The notes: generated from the sequence alone by a model not told the origin. Shown: positions 9,105 to 18,205, counted from the stretch's first letter. The stretch is DNA of 64,000 nucleotides from Oscillospiraceae bacterium (GCA_030539275.1 JAUNSK010000006.1:62001-126000); one strand, 5' to 3'. Numbers and translations: made by a program.

Positions 9105-9804
9105 TGATGTTCAATTCAGCAAGCCACTCCTCAACAGCCGCAGATGTTGTGTCCCTGTCATTTTGTGCAGTTTTTCCCTCAATTGAAAACCCATCCGTTA
9201 CCGTTGCGCCGGGACATTCCGATTGAATACTGCTTACAGTAGAGGAAAGTCCGCTTCCTGCGTGAGTGCAGAATGGAATGATTGTTTTCCCCGAAAAATC
9301 ATAGCTTTCCAGAAAGGTGTAAACGGGCATTGGCATATCGCCCCACCAATTTGGATATCCGAGGAAAATAATGTCATAATCTTCGAAATTATCAACTGTC
9401 GCGGTAAGTTCCGGACGGGCATTATCCCTTTGTTCCTGCTTTGCCTCGTCTGTACATTCATCATAAGAGGTGGGATATGGCATTGTCCTTTCAATTTCAA
9501 AAAGCGTACCACCGTTATTTTCGGAAATCATCTCCGCTACAATGCAGGTATTGCCCTTTTCAATTGTTCCGACGCCGTAATTCTCTCCCTCACGGGAAAA
9601 ATACGTAATCAATATCTTGTTTGTCTGTGTTTCGTTCATCAAATCACCACTTTCTGAAGTAGATACAGTTGTGTCAACGGGGGTTGTAGTCTGTTCTTTT
9701 TCCGTGCTGCTTTCCGTAGCCTGATCTAAAGGCGCGCTGCTGGTGCAGGCGGAAAAGGTAAATAACATCATAAAAAACAAGAGTGCCGATATAGCCTTTT
9801 TCAT
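9097..9804 (-). CDS. Flavodoxin-domain lipoprotein
   Basis: A lipoprotein signal peptide ends in the lipobox FSAC (Cys near residue 20). A Ser/Thr/Glu-rich linker runs to about residue 60 and a flavodoxin fold follows: ILITYFSREGENYGVG for the FMN phosphate loop, LGYPNWWGDMPMPVYTFLE for the middle loop, and FCTHAGSGLSSTVSSIQ near 185. Lipid-anchored flavodoxins of this sort occur beside SDR, AKR and cupin genes in clostridia. The gene sits 4 bases after the SDR gene and overlaps the DUF4405 gene, consistent with a membrane redox pair. Confidence 0.85.
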   Translation of the reverse strand: MKKAISALLFFMMLFTFSACTSSAPLDQATESSTEKEQTTTPVDTTVSTSESGDLMNETQTNKILITYFSREGENYGVGTIEKGNTCIVAEMISENNGGTLFEIERTMPYPTSYDECTDEAKQEQRDNARPELTATVDNFEDYDIIFLGYPNWWGDMPMPVYTFLESYDFSGKTIIPFCTHAGSGLSSTVSSIQSECPGATVTDGFSIEGKTAQNDRDTTSAAVEEWLAELNINE

Positions 9805-9808
9805 AGAA

Positions 9809-10636
9809 TTACTCCTTTATATCCGTAGACGCCGCCGTTTCACCTTGTGTTTCATAATCGGCAATGCGTTCCTTTAGCCTTGTTATCGTTGCGTCAAGTG
9901 CCTGTGAGCCCAGCACCATGCGAAGCGGCGCAGGGAATTTCTCCGCACTTTCGATCATTCTTTCTGCCATTTTTGCAGGGTCGCCGACAGCAAGTCCCTT
10001 TGTCTTGTCGAGCATATTCAGAAAGCCGTGACAATGCTCGTATTCAGGGGTCAGCTTTGCAACCTTTGCGCTGCCGTAGCGGAATTCGGTTCTCGCTCCG
10101 CCCGGTTCAACAATGGTAATACCGATGTTAAAAGGAGCAACCTCCTGTGCGACTGACTCGCAAAAGCCCTCAATGCCGAATTTTGTTGCGTGATACATAG
10201 AATTCGCGGGATATGCAACCTGACCGCCGTAAGAGGAAATCTGAATGATTCTTCCGTCGCCCTGTTTGCGAAGATAGGGAATACTATTCTTGATAAGCAT
10301 AATTGAGCCTGTCAGATTTGTTGCGATGATATGATTTATCTCGTCCTCTGAAAGCTCTTCCGCAGCACCGAATAATCCGTATCCTGCATTGCTGACAATA
10401 ACATCTATTTTGCCGTGTCTTTGAAAAGCGGTATCCACAACCGATTTTATCGCAGTTGTATCAGTTACATCAAGCATAACACAATCAAAAGTATCGGGGT
10501 ATTTTTCAATAAGGCTTTGTACTTTTTGCTTGTTCCTGACCGTGCCGACAACCGTATTTCCACTATCAAGAAGCTGTTTGGTCATTTCCAGACCAAAGCC
10601 GCTTGAAACGCCTGTAATAAGCCATGTTTTACTCAT
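9809..10636 (-). CDS. Short-chain dehydrogenase/reductase (SDR)
   Basis: The 275-aa Rossmann enzyme has the nucleotide-binding TGVSSGFG motif at residues 8-15, a D-V-T-D stretch after the third strand, NAG in the fourth strand, a Ser in ISSYGG, and catalytic YHATK. This is the classical SDR pattern, NADPH-preferring judging from VRNKQK after strand 2. The substrate is unknown. It lies within the leftward redox operon, 12 bases after the cupin gene. Confidence 0.9.
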   Translation of the reverse strand: MSKTWLITGVSSGFGLEMTKQLLDSGNTVVGTVRNKQKVQSLIEKYPDTFDCVMLDVTDTTAIKSVVDTAFQRHGKIDVIVSNAGYGLFGAAEELSEDEINHIIATNLTGSIMLIKNSIPYLRKQGDGRIIQISSYGGQVAYPANSMYHATKFGIEGFCESVAQEVAPFNIGITIVEPGGARTEFRYGSAKVAKLTPEYEHCHGFLNMLDKTKGLAVGDPAKMAERMIESAEKFPAPLRMVLGSQALDATITRLKERIADYETQGETAASTDIKE

Positions 10637-10648
10637 TTTATCTACTCC

Positions 10649-11071
10649 TTAATCAAGCTTGTCGTATTCGTTATCACTTACCGCTTCGCACCATTCGGTA
10701 TGTGTATTTTCTCCTGGTACTTCAACTGCGAGATGTGCAAACCAGCTGTCTTTTGCCGCACCGTGCCAATGCTTGACACCTGCGGAAATCACAATGCTGT
10801 CACCCTGATGAAGTTCTATCGGCGCTTTGCCAAACTCCTGATACCAGCCTCGTCCTGACATACAAAGAAGAATTTGTCCACCGCCCTGGTCTGCGTGGTG
10901 AATGTGCCAGTTATTGCGGCATTTCGGCTCAAAGGTCACATTGAAAATCCCAACGCCTGTAGTTGTAACGGGGTTAAGGTAACTCTCTCCCACGAAATAT
11001 TTCGCATAAGCCTCATTCGGATTTCCGATACCGAATAGTCCTGCTTTTTCAAAATCATTCATTGTAATCAC
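10649..11071 (-). CDS. Small cupin-domain protein
   Basis: This 140-aa single-domain cupin has the metal-binding motif 1 (NNWHIHHADQGGGQILL, then E-x-x-G spacing altered) and motif 2 (PIELHQGDSIVISAGVKHWHGA). Small cupins of this kind often sit beside CMD-domain proteins and aldo/keto reductases. The function is probably binding or isomerising a small redox-active molecule, but it is not determined. The spacing is 3 bases after the AKR gene. Confidence 0.85.
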   Translation of the reverse strand: MITMNDFEKAGLFGIGNPNEAYAKYFVGESYLNPVTTTGVGIFNVTFEPKCRNNWHIHHADQGGGQILLCMSGRGWYQEFGKAPIELHQGDSIVISAGVKHWHGAAKDSWFAHLAVEVPGENTHTEWCEAVSDNEYDKLD

Positions 11072-11074
11072 TCC

Positions 11075-11929
11075 TTAGTCGGCAGGCGTAAAGGCAGCTA
11101 AATTCTTTTCCTGCTCTGCCAGCGTCATATTAAAGAAACGATTTCCGCAGTCAAGGGAGTTTATTTTATTCATTTCGTCCGCTGTCAGCTGAAAATCGAA
11201 CACATTAATATTTTCTTTCATGTGCTGTGGATTTGTGGTTTTCGGGAAAACAACATTTCCCTCTTGAATATGCCAGCGAAGAATAATCTGTGCATTTGTT
11301 TTCTTGTATTTATCCGCAAGCTCCGTAAATATTTCTTCATTAAGCAGAACTGCGTCCGCATGACCGAGCGGATACCAGCTTTCAATAATTGTTCCGTATT
11401 TCTCAATGCGTTTTTTCAAAGAGTTCTGTGCATAGTACGGGTGACATTCAACCTGCAAAACGGCTGGCTTTATCGTTGCCGCTTCACATAATTCCTCAAG
11501 CCTGTCACTTTCAAAGTTAGAAATGCCGATAGATTTAACCTTTCCCACAGCAACCGCTTTTTCCATGTCGCGCCATGCGCCGAGATAATCTCCGAACTGC
11601 TGATGCAATAAAAGAAGGTCAATATAATCGGTATCAAGCCTCCCCAGCATTTTGTCAATACCGTCAAGCGTTTTGCCCTCGCCGTATTCGCTGGGCCAAA
11701 GCTTTGATGTGATGAAAATATCACATCTTGCAATGTCACTTTTGCGGACAGCTGCACCTACTCCACGTTCATTCTGATAAGCGTGGGCGGTGTCAATGTG
11801 ACGATAACCCATAGCGAGAGCTTGTGAGCAGGCATTTTCCGTTTCCTTATCGCCGTTTATCATAAATACGCCAAGTCCGAACTGGGGGATACTTTCTCCG
11901 TTGTTCATTGTAATATAAGTCTGTTTCAT
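11075..11929 (-). CDS. Aldo/keto reductase
   Basis: The 284-aa NADPH-dependent TIM-barrel reductase has the catalytic tetrad in family positions: Asp and Tyr in GYRHIDTAHAYQNE, Lys in FITSKLWPSEYG, and His in LLLLHQQFGD. The C-terminal cofactor motif (VVFPKTTNPQHMKENI) is also present. I place the start at 11929 because AAGGAGAATAAT sits directly before that ATG; an in-frame ATG 14 codons upstream lies inside the preceding gene. Carbonyl substrates are likely, but the specific one is unknown. Confidence 0.9.
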   Translation of the reverse strand: MKQTYITMNNGESIPQFGLGVFMINGDKETENACSQALAMGYRHIDTAHAYQNERGVGAAVRKSDIARCDIFITSKLWPSEYGEGKTLDGIDKMLGRLDTDYIDLLLLHQQFGDYLGAWRDMEKAVAVGKVKSIGISNFESDRLEELCEAATIKPAVLQVECHPYYAQNSLKKRIEKYGTIIESWYPLGHADAVLLNEEIFTELADKYKKTNAQIILRWHIQEGNVVFPKTTNPQHMKENINVFDFQLTADEMNKINSLDCGNRFFNMTLAEQEKNLAAFTPAD

Positions 11930-11939
11930 ATTATTCTCC

Positions 11940-12692
11940 TTACTTTTCAGCCGCTTTATTGACGCATGCAAGAGCGTTCAGGCTTCTCGGATAGCCAATG
12001 TACGGCAGGCATTGTGAAACAATTTTGATGAGAAACGCTTTATCGTTTCCAATTCTCATATTTGCGGCAGCGTGGGATGTAAGCTGCGGTTCACATCCGC
12101 CCTGCGCCGACAAAAAGCAGAATGTAAGCATTTCTCTTTGCTTGTAATCAAGACCGTTTCTTGTGTAGTAATCGCCAAAGCAGTTATCCGCAAGCCACAG
12201 ATTTATGTGACGTACTTCTTCAGCACCCGACTTGTAGAATTCCCTCATTCCGTCGCCGAAGATGTCAACCTGTGCCTGTATCCCTTCTTCAAGCCTTGTT
12301 TTTGTGGTAGTTGTCGCCTGATGTTCAAGCGGTAGCTTTATTCCTTTTGCGGTCAGAAATTCGTTTACCGCTTTCAGAAACGGAAAAGCTCTGCCTATGC
12401 CGAGATATGCCACTGATTGATAAACAAGTTCCTTCATTTCCACTGCGGTCACTCCGAAATTCATTGCAGGGGACAAAAGTGCCTTGAATTCATCTATACC
12501 CTGACAGCCGACAAGCGTTGCAAGAATTGCAAGAAATCTTGTTTTATCGTCCAAGTCGTCGTGGTTTGCTACCTCGTCAAAGGCAAAATTATCAAATCGC
12601 TCGATAAATTCGGGGTCTGTTTCAACAAAAGTTGAAGTGCAGTCGGGAAACATTCTTTCGTGATATTTCCTTGCTTTTTCTGTAATGTTCAT
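11940..12692 (-). CDS. Carboxymuconolactone decarboxylase-family protein (two CMD repeats)
   Basis: The 250-aa protein contains two CMD/AhpD-like helical repeats, about residues 35-115 and 150-240. Each has the hydrophobic pattern around LAILATLVGCQG and MLTFCFLSAQGG. A classic AhpD CxxC pair is not obvious, so peroxidase activity is doubtful. It sits 10 bases upstream of the AKR gene and 11 bases after the FMN reductase gene. CMD plus cupin plus oxidoreductases is a recurrent arrangement whose pathway is not known to me. Confidence 0.85.
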   Translation of the reverse strand: MNITEKARKYHERMFPDCTSTFVETDPEFIERFDNFAFDEVANHDDLDDKTRFLAILATLVGCQGIDEFKALLSPAMNFGVTAVEMKELVYQSVAYLGIGRAFPFLKAVNEFLTAKGIKLPLEHQATTTTKTRLEEGIQAQVDIFGDGMREFYKSGAEEVRHINLWLADNCFGDYYTRNGLDYKQREMLTFCFLSAQGGCEPQLTSHAAANMRIGNDKAFLIKIVSQCLPYIGYPRSLNALACVNKAAEK

Positions 12693-12703
12693 TTCAGTTC
12701 TCC

Positions 12704-13237
12704 TTATCTGATTGATTTTCCTGCTTCATACGCTTTTTGCATAGCCGGAAGCTTTACAATTTCGCCCTTTTCCCATGCACCTGTGCCGCTTATTACGCCG
12801 CACTCTTTTGCATTCGGCAGGCAGGCAAGAAATCCTCTAAGTCCCATCAATGTTCCGTCAAGAGCATTGCTTTCGGTATCTGCGGCAGTTGCAATCAGCC
12901 AGAATTTCTTATCCTTTATATCAAGATAATGCGGCAGACAGCGGTCAATCATCATCTTCATCTGTGCGTCCATACAATAAAAATACACGGGCGTTGCAAG
13001 CACAATCACATCGGCAGTCATCAGCTTATTCTGAATTTCACCCATATCATCATTAATAGCACAGGTATGACTGTTACCGCAGTAATAACACGCTTTACAT
13101 GGTGAAATATTCATTTTCGTCAGATTGATTTTTTCTGTTTCATTCCCGCTTTCCTTTGCACCTCTGATAAATTCATCACATAGAATATCGGAATTACCGC
13201 TGATACGCGGACTTGCGTTAATTACCAAAACCTTCAT
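12704..13237 (-). CDS. NADPH-dependent FMN reductase / flavodoxin-family protein
   Basis: The 177-aa flavoprotein shows the FMN phosphate loop INASPRISGNSD near residues 5-16, an iron-sulfur-like CKACYYCGNSHTC cluster near 47-59, and a VLATPVYFYCMDAQMK loop. This is the iron-sulfur flavoprotein type of NADPH-FMN reductase. The ATG at 13237 has AGGAGGATATAG in front and is preferred over an upstream ATG 14 codons earlier. It is the first structural gene after the LysR gene and probably heads the operon. Confidence 0.87.
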   Translation of the reverse strand: MKVLVINASPRISGNSDILCDEFIRGAKESGNETEKINLTKMNISPCKACYYCGNSHTCAINDDMGEIQNKLMTADVIVLATPVYFYCMDAQMKMMIDRCLPHYLDIKDKKFWLIATAADTESNALDGTLMGLRGFLACLPNAKECGVISGTGAWEKGEIVKLPAMQKAYEAGKSIR

Positions 13238-13378
13238 ACTATATCCTCCTGTTTTTATACTCTCATTATATCTAAGCAACTAAAAATCAGCAATTCCGAT
13301 TTAATATGTGTCAGATAAGTATAGCTAATGCGAAATAAAACCGCCGCAAACGAAATGCTTCGGATGCAGCGGCAAATA

Positions 13379-14266
13379 TTATTGTTCAAATGTCCTTTTC
13401 AGTATATTGGCAAACTCCTGATAATAGCTGTCCGTCTTTTCCATTGACCAGTAGGCGTAGTAATTTTTCCGATATGGTTTTCCGTCCTTATAAAGCGGTA
13501 TACGTCTGATCGTCATACCCATCTGCGGAAGATTATTCACTCCCTCCAAAAGAAGAAAACCACGGTTTGCGGAAACCTGAATGCGAGCATCCTCAAGGTT
13601 ATTTGCGGTCAGATAATCGCCCTTAAAATCAAGATAATTGCTGAAATAGTCCTTTTCCTGCACATCGTGTTTCTGGTCAGTTATCAGAATACACGGCGTT
13701 TTCACAAGCTCTGATATTTCCAGAGAAGTTTTTGTGGAAAGAGGATTTTTTGAGGATAACTCTATATGCACATAAGCTGAAAATACGGGAAAGTTATGAA
13801 AGGTTTCCGAGAATGCACGGCGTTGGTCACTGAACGACATATCAATAGATTTTGTACTGTGAAATTCGTAAAGCTGTTCGTGCGTACCGCTTACAATTTC
13901 AATATCGATATCGGGATACTCCTCTGTGAAATCGGCAACAGCCCTGTGAAGCTCCGTTCCGATATATCCGTTAATATAACCTATGCGGAGCTTGCGGCGG
14001 TTTTCTTTTTCAATTGCCGCGGTTTTTTTGCAGATGTTATCTATCTCGTCAAGCACGCCTACACACCTTGAATAAAAAAACTCGCCTGCCTGCGTAAGGT
14101 GAAATTTTCTGTTTTCACGGACAATCAGCCTGACGCCAAGCTCGGCTTCAAGGCTTTGAATTTGCTGCGAGATTGCGGATTGCGAAATATAGCATTCCTC
14201 TGCGGCTTCGGTAAAACTATTCTTCTCCACAATCGCCGCGAAATATCTCATTTGCCGTAAAAGCAT
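13379..14266 (-). CDS. LysR-family transcriptional regulator
   Basis: The 295-aa protein has a typical LysR N-terminus: MRYFAAIVEKNSFTEAAEE then ISQSAISQQIQSLEAELGVR, the winged helix-turn-helix at residues 6-60. A substrate-binding domain fills residues 90-290. It lies immediately upstream of, and on the same strand as, the seven-gene redox operon, with a 141-base gap that could hold its operator. It most likely senses a redox-active or carbonyl compound and controls that operon. Confidence 0.9.
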   Translation of the reverse strand: MLLRQMRYFAAIVEKNSFTEAAEECYISQSAISQQIQSLEAELGVRLIVRENRKFHLTQAGEFFYSRCVGVLDEIDNICKKTAAIEKENRRKLRIGYINGYIGTELHRAVADFTEEYPDIDIEIVSGTHEQLYEFHSTKSIDMSFSDQRRAFSETFHNFPVFSAYVHIELSSKNPLSTKTSLEISELVKTPCILITDQKHDVQEKDYFSNYLDFKGDYLTANNLEDARIQVSANRGFLLLEGVNNLPQMGMTIRRIPLYKDGKPYRKNYYAYWSMEKTDSYYQEFANILKRTFEQ

Positions 14267-14627
14267 GATGTTTTCTCCTTATCACAGTAATTTCATAATC
14301 CCTGCTTGCAATACATTCATTATAGCACGATATGAGCTCTTTTTCAATTTAATTATTATGTTGAATATAAAGAAAAGCAATAGGTTTTGATATCTCACAT
14401 TCAATAGAAATTTGTGCAAAAATACTTCTGCGGAATCCGTATTTGACAGCAAGTATAATTTTCGTCAGATAACGCCGAGTGTCCAGACAGATACTATGCT
14501 TGCCAGTATGCCAAATCCGTCCTGCAGGACTTTAGTATTTTCTCAATGAGTCGTTGACAGATGCTTTTTTGCTGAAAAGCATTTCGGACAATAGCGTTCC
14601 TGCGATATAACTGCAGGTGAAAATAAG
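14267..14627. other. Intergenic region, nothing recognised
   Basis: This stretch separates the LysR gene from the sirtuin gene. An ATTATAG-type box near 14315 could be a leftward LysR promoter. I see no open frame, stable hairpin or repeat of note. Confidence 0.35.
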
Positions 14628-15500
14628 TCATTTCTTTATATCAGCCACAACTTTTGCAATATCCTCGTCAATACAAATCGACCTATTTTCAATCTGCATA
14701 GCCGTATATGCTTCACCCTTGTTGATACAAGCGTAAGCCGCATGCGGATTATCTGCCGTCATTTGCAGAAAGGGAATTTTAATAATGACAGGAGTATTAC
14801 TCCCAACACCAAGCTCAAAAAACAATATGTGCTGATTTTCACGGCTGCGCAAAAAATTTTCATAACGGCTTGAAGCTTCATACCAACCTGCGTCCTGAAC
14901 AAATTTATCATCACAGCGTAAATTCATTGTCATGGGCTTATTACAAATCGGACAGCGTGGAATCAGTTCTGTTGGAATTTTCATATTTGTCTGACGCAGA
15001 ACCATTTGCTTTATAAGCCCGGCATTATCGTATGTCCTGCTTTGACAGCCGTCGGTGCATTGAAATAGACCGTAGTCGCCTTGTGTATAAAACAAACGCT
15101 TTTTATCAAAGCCTGTAAGCTGAAACTGATGGTCAACATTCGTTGTCAGCACAAAATAATCCTTGTCCTTGACAATGGACAAAACGTCAGAATACAGCCT
15201 GCCCGGTTCTGTTTCGTAACGGTTGTAATAAATCTGGCGTGACCACCATGCCCAGTATTCCTCAAGCGTTTCGTATGGATAAAATCCGCCCGAATACATA
15301 TCTGTTATGCCGTATTTTTCTTTAAAATCCGAGAAATACCTGTCAAAGCGTTCCCCGCTGTATGTGAAGCCTGCGGCTGCGGAAAGCCCTGCACCTGCAC
15401 CGATTATCACTGTGTCACAGCTTTCAAGTTCTATTTTCAGCCTTTCTATTTTCTGCGAGTAATTTTCTGTATATTTCATAGTCTTGATTTTTGAAAACAT
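14628..15500 (-). CDS. Class M sirtuin (SirTM), probable protein ADP-ribosyltransferase
   Basis: Sirtuin landmarks are GAGAGLSAAAG (34-44) for NAD binding, TTNVDHQ with Asn121 and Asp123, and zinc cysteines C148, C152, C183 and C186. The residue where deacetylases carry the catalytic His is Gln140 (FYTQGDYG). That substitution marks macrodomain-linked SirTM enzymes, described as ADP-ribosylating a lipoylated GcvH-like protein. The AAGGTGATATATA site supports the start at 15500, so the gene overlaps the macrodomain gene by 77 bases, implying coupling. No gcvH-L or lipoate ligase gene is beside it here. Confidence 0.85.
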   Translation of the reverse strand: MFSKIKTMKYTENYSQKIERLKIELESCDTVIIGAGAGLSAAAGFTYSGERFDRYFSDFKEKYGITDMYSGGFYPYETLEEYWAWWSRQIYYNRYETEPGRLYSDVLSIVKDKDYFVLTTNVDHQFQLTGFDKKRLFYTQGDYGLFQCTDGCQSRTYDNAGLIKQMVLRQTNMKIPTELIPRCPICNKPMTMNLRCDDKFVQDAGWYEASSRYENFLRSRENQHILFFELGVGSNTPVIIKIPFLQMTADNPHAAYACINKGEAYTAMQIENRSICIDEDIAKVVADIKK

Positions 15501-16227
15501 TATATATCACCTTGATTTTACTGTTGGTTTCTTCTTTGTATTTCGCTATCGTTTTTACTGCAATTTCTGCCGCCTTGTCGTTTGGAAAACGAAAAACACC
15601 CGTAGAGATACAGCATAACGCAATGCTATTCAGACCGTTTTTATCTGCAAGAGAAATACAGGAGCGATAGCAGGAGGCAAGCCTGTCGCATTCCGTTTCT
15701 GTAAGTCTATCATACACAATCGGTCCGACGGTGTGTATCACATATTTGCTTGGCAGATTATATGCGGAGGTGATTTTAGTGTTGCCTGTCGGTTCATCAT
15801 ATCCTTGCTCACGCATCAATTCTGCACAAGCAAGACGAAGCTGTATTCCTGCATAGGTGTGTATGGCGTTATCAATACAACCGTGACACGGCTGAAAACA
15901 ACCGAGCATTCCGGAATTCGCTGCATTGACAATTGCATCGCAGGCAAGCAGAGTAATATCGCCCTGCCATAAATACAAATCATTTCTGACAGGTGTTAAA
16001 CAGTTTAATTCCGTAATCCCTCTCGCCGCAGTTTCTTCTTTCAGATATTCATCCTGAACAGACAGAAATTCATCGTTTACGGTAATAGGCAATCGTACAT
16101 TAAGCAAAGACCTCAGCATTTTTTTCTGCTCTGCCGTATCTGTCGGAATTGTTGAGATTCCGCTATATTTCGGTTGCTCACTTAAAAGCTCCTGTATCAG
16201 AAAAATACGCTTTTCTTCGTTTGTCAT
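15424..16227 (-). CDS. Zinc-containing macrodomain protein-ADP-ribose hydrolase
   Basis: The 267-aa protein has an N-terminal helical extension, then a macrodomain from about residue 75. Key features are GDIT (89-92), AIVNAANSGMLGC (98-110), a Cys/His cluster at 109-117 (GCFQPCHGC) as in Zn-macro enzymes, IHTVGPI, and a glycine-containing STGVFRFP loop. Zn-macro proteins paired with SirTM remove the ADP-ribose that SirTM adds, giving a reversible switch. It starts after AAGGAGCGAAT and is the first gene of the pair. Confidence 0.88.
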   Translation of the reverse strand: MTNEEKRIFLIQELLSEQPKYSGISTIPTDTAEQKKMLRSLLNVRLPITVNDEFLSVQDEYLKEETAARGITELNCLTPVRNDLYLWQGDITLLACDAIVNAANSGMLGCFQPCHGCIDNAIHTYAGIQLRLACAELMREQGYDEPTGNTKITSAYNLPSKYVIHTVGPIVYDRLTETECDRLASCYRSCISLADKNGLNSIALCCISTGVFRFPNDKAAEIAVKTIAKYKEETNSKIKVIYNVFKNQDYEIYRKLLAENRKAENRT

Positions 16228-16244
16228 ATTCGCTCCTTATCCAC

Positions 16245-16276
16245 AAAAGCCCCGCAGAAAAATGCGGAGCTTTTTT
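16245..16276. terminator. Stem-loop terminator between MBL-like gene and macrodomain gene
   Basis: AAAAGCCCCGCA pairs with TGCGGAGCTTTTTT around a six-base A-rich loop. It would end the leftward MBL-like transcript. Confidence 0.6.
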
Positions 16277-16287
16277 ACTGATTATAC

Positions 16288-17085
16288 TTATGCGAAGAAA
16301 AATCCTGCCGTCATTTCAAGATAGTTTTCACCGCCGTATCCTTGAAATTTCTTCTTGCATTCAGCCTTGAACTCATAAGGTGTTAAAACTGTTTTAGCAA
16401 CTGCTTTCAAATCCTTGAGATAGGCAATTTTTACTTCAACGTCCTTTAAATCCTCAGGTGTATAATGTGATGTGAGAACAAGCGTATAGTCGTTTTTCAG
16501 ATATCCGTCTAGCTGACTGATAATTGCATCTGCATGACCTGCACCAGCAACGATGGAGTGGCAGTCGTGACCAAGCATATGTGTGTAAACGGCATTAATT
16601 TCGGGAATTTCTATGTCAAATGCATCTGACGTAATGGTAATGTTGAAATCAATTCCGCCGATTGTGACCTTACCTGCTTCAATATAGTTCGTAACGGTGT
16701 AAATGTTGTTGTCGAAAATCTCGCCGAATGCACCAGTGAAGTTTTTGATAAGTCCAGCACCGCCGCCGTTGTGTCCGTATTCGTCGGCATTTTTAGTAGC
16801 ATACACCTTGGTTCCCTGCATGAATTTTGCACCTGCCATATGATAGGCGAGCAAAAGTCCCTCAACCTTTAAGCCGTTATCGGAAATGTACGTTTTAAGT
16901 TCATTTTCATTGTCGTAAAAGCATGGTGCTTCAATGATTACCGCTTTTTCATCCTTTTCAACAATGAAAACCTCGTCGTCGATGAAATCGTTGGTTTTGT
17001 AAGCGTGGAGCTTAACAGTGCCAAAATCGTACACGTTCATTTCGCCTTTTCCGAGTGTTACCTTTGTAAATGTGTTCTTGTTCAT
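16288..17085 (-). CDS. Metallo-beta-lactamase-fold protein lacking the usual metal motif
   Basis: The 265-aa protein has the start of an MBL fold: a duplicated strand pattern and DEVFIVEKDEKAVIIEAPCFYDN near residues 29-50. The HxHxDH motif expected after the next strand is replaced by LLLAYHMAGAKF, so hydrolase chemistry by the usual two metals is unlikely. The ATG at 17085 follows GGAGGTATTCATT; an in-frame upstream ATG has no site. It is divergent from an HxlR regulator gene, which probably controls it. Confidence 0.6.
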   Translation of the reverse strand: MNKNTFTKVTLGKGEMNVYDFGTVKLHAYKTNDFIDDEVFIVEKDEKAVIIEAPCFYDNENELKTYISDNGLKVEGLLLAYHMAGAKFMQGTKVYATKNADEYGHNGGGAGLIKNFTGAFGEIFDNNIYTVTNYIEAGKVTIGGIDFNITITSDAFDIEIPEINAVYTHMLGHDCHSIVAGAGHADAIISQLDGYLKNDYTLVLTSHYTPEDLKDVEVKIAYLKDLKAVAKTVLTPYEFKAECKKKFQGYGGENYLEMTAGFFFA

Positions 17086-17298
17086 AATGAATACCTCCGT
17101 ATTGTTGTTGTGAGAACTTGACTTTCCGTCCCTGTAACTATATAATAATGTCGTAGAGCTAATTTGTAAAGTAAGCACTTTATTGTGCCGTAGTTACCTT
17201 TTGGATACTAATGGACAGTTACCGCAAGGATACTATTTGACAAATACGGGGTTTTATAAGAATATGTGTCTGAGATAATATTTTCAGGAGGATATAAA

Positions 17299-17619
17299 AT
17301 GGAAAGAGAATTACCGGCTTGTCCTGTGGAAACAACGCTGCTTCTCATAGGCGACAAATGGAAAGTCCTGATATTACGTGACCTTTTGGACGGAACAAAA
17401 CGCTTCGGAGAACTAAAAAAATCAATCGGAAATGTCAGTCAGAAAGTTCTGACGTCACAGCTACGTGATATGGAGGCAAGTGGACTTGTTTTGCGAAAGG
17501 TGTATGCAGAGGTTCCTCCGAGAGTTGAATATACGTTGACTGAAACGGGTTACAGTCTGAAGCCGATACTGGATGCAATGCTTATATGGGGCAGCGATTA
17601 TAAGAAGAATAAACACTGA
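17299..17619 (+). CDS. HxlR-family winged-helix transcriptional regulator
   Basis: The 106-aa protein has the HxlR signature: CPVETTLLLIGDKWKVLILRDLL at the N-terminus, RFGELKKSIGNVSQKVLTSQL as the recognition helix, and VPPRVEYTLTETG in the wing. The start at 17299 has GGAGGATATAAA ahead of it. Its 213-base divergent spacer with the MBL-like gene is the natural operator region. HxlR proteins often sense aldehydes, quinones or redox state, which would fit the redox operon nearby. Confidence 0.9.
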   Translation: MERELPACPVETTLLLIGDKWKVLILRDLLDGTKRFGELKKSIGNVSQKVLTSQLRDMEASGLVLRKVYAEVPPRVEYTLTETGYSLKPILDAMLIWGSDYKKNKH

Positions 17620-17728
17620 TGTTGACAATCGTAAAATTCACTTATCCAAATTATTCAAACTCTCAGCACGTAAAATTTCATTTATAGAATAACTGAACGA
17701 AGTAAAGTCAGTGCTTGTTTTTTACTCA

Positions 17729-17854
17729 ATGAAATATCCATGTATTCTATGTCGGGACAAAGGCGAAACTTATAGCCAGATTGCTGAACAACTCCAACCA
17801 GATATTTTGATTGAGGATGACTGCAGGAGCATTAGTGGATCGAATTACAGATAA
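17729..17854 (+). pseudogene. Short relic resembling the C-terminal part of a HAD-like hydrolase family
   Basis: A 41-codon open stretch reads MKYPCILCRDKGETYSQI and then PDILIEDDCRSIS. I recall the run of acidic residues after DILI from a small HAD-like family whose members are about 190-200 aa. No ribosome binding site and no N-terminal half are present, so this is a fragment. It marks the right edge of the accessory block. The identification is tentative; the rest of 17620-18180 holds nothing I recognise. Confidence 0.3.
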
Positions 17855-18205
17855 AACCGACAATTTCTCAGAAATAAAGCATAAAAATTAATGAGAGAAG
17901 TGTGAATAACGCTTCTCTTTTTCTATGCCTGAAAGAATGTAGTTAAGCCTTGGTTTGAATAGAAAACCAAACAAAGATCGTATTACTGAGATAACCAGCA
18001 AATTTAAAACAGGAATTAAGAACCTGGTAAACGGTGGTAATATCAAAAAATCCCTTGGTATAATGTTTAAATAAAATGGCCTTAAATGTCTGACAATATG
18101 GTATAATAGATGAAATCGATAATTTTTTTTATACCTGTAATATCTCCTCACATTTGTTGTCTTATATTTACGAACGGATAATATCTGATTTAAGGAGGGA
18201 TCGTT

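Noticed and set aside
17888-18151. An 87-aa leftward open frame rich in Arg, Phe and Leu
   Set aside because: No ribosome binding site or family resemblance, and the composition is that of a chance frame in AT-rich DNA.
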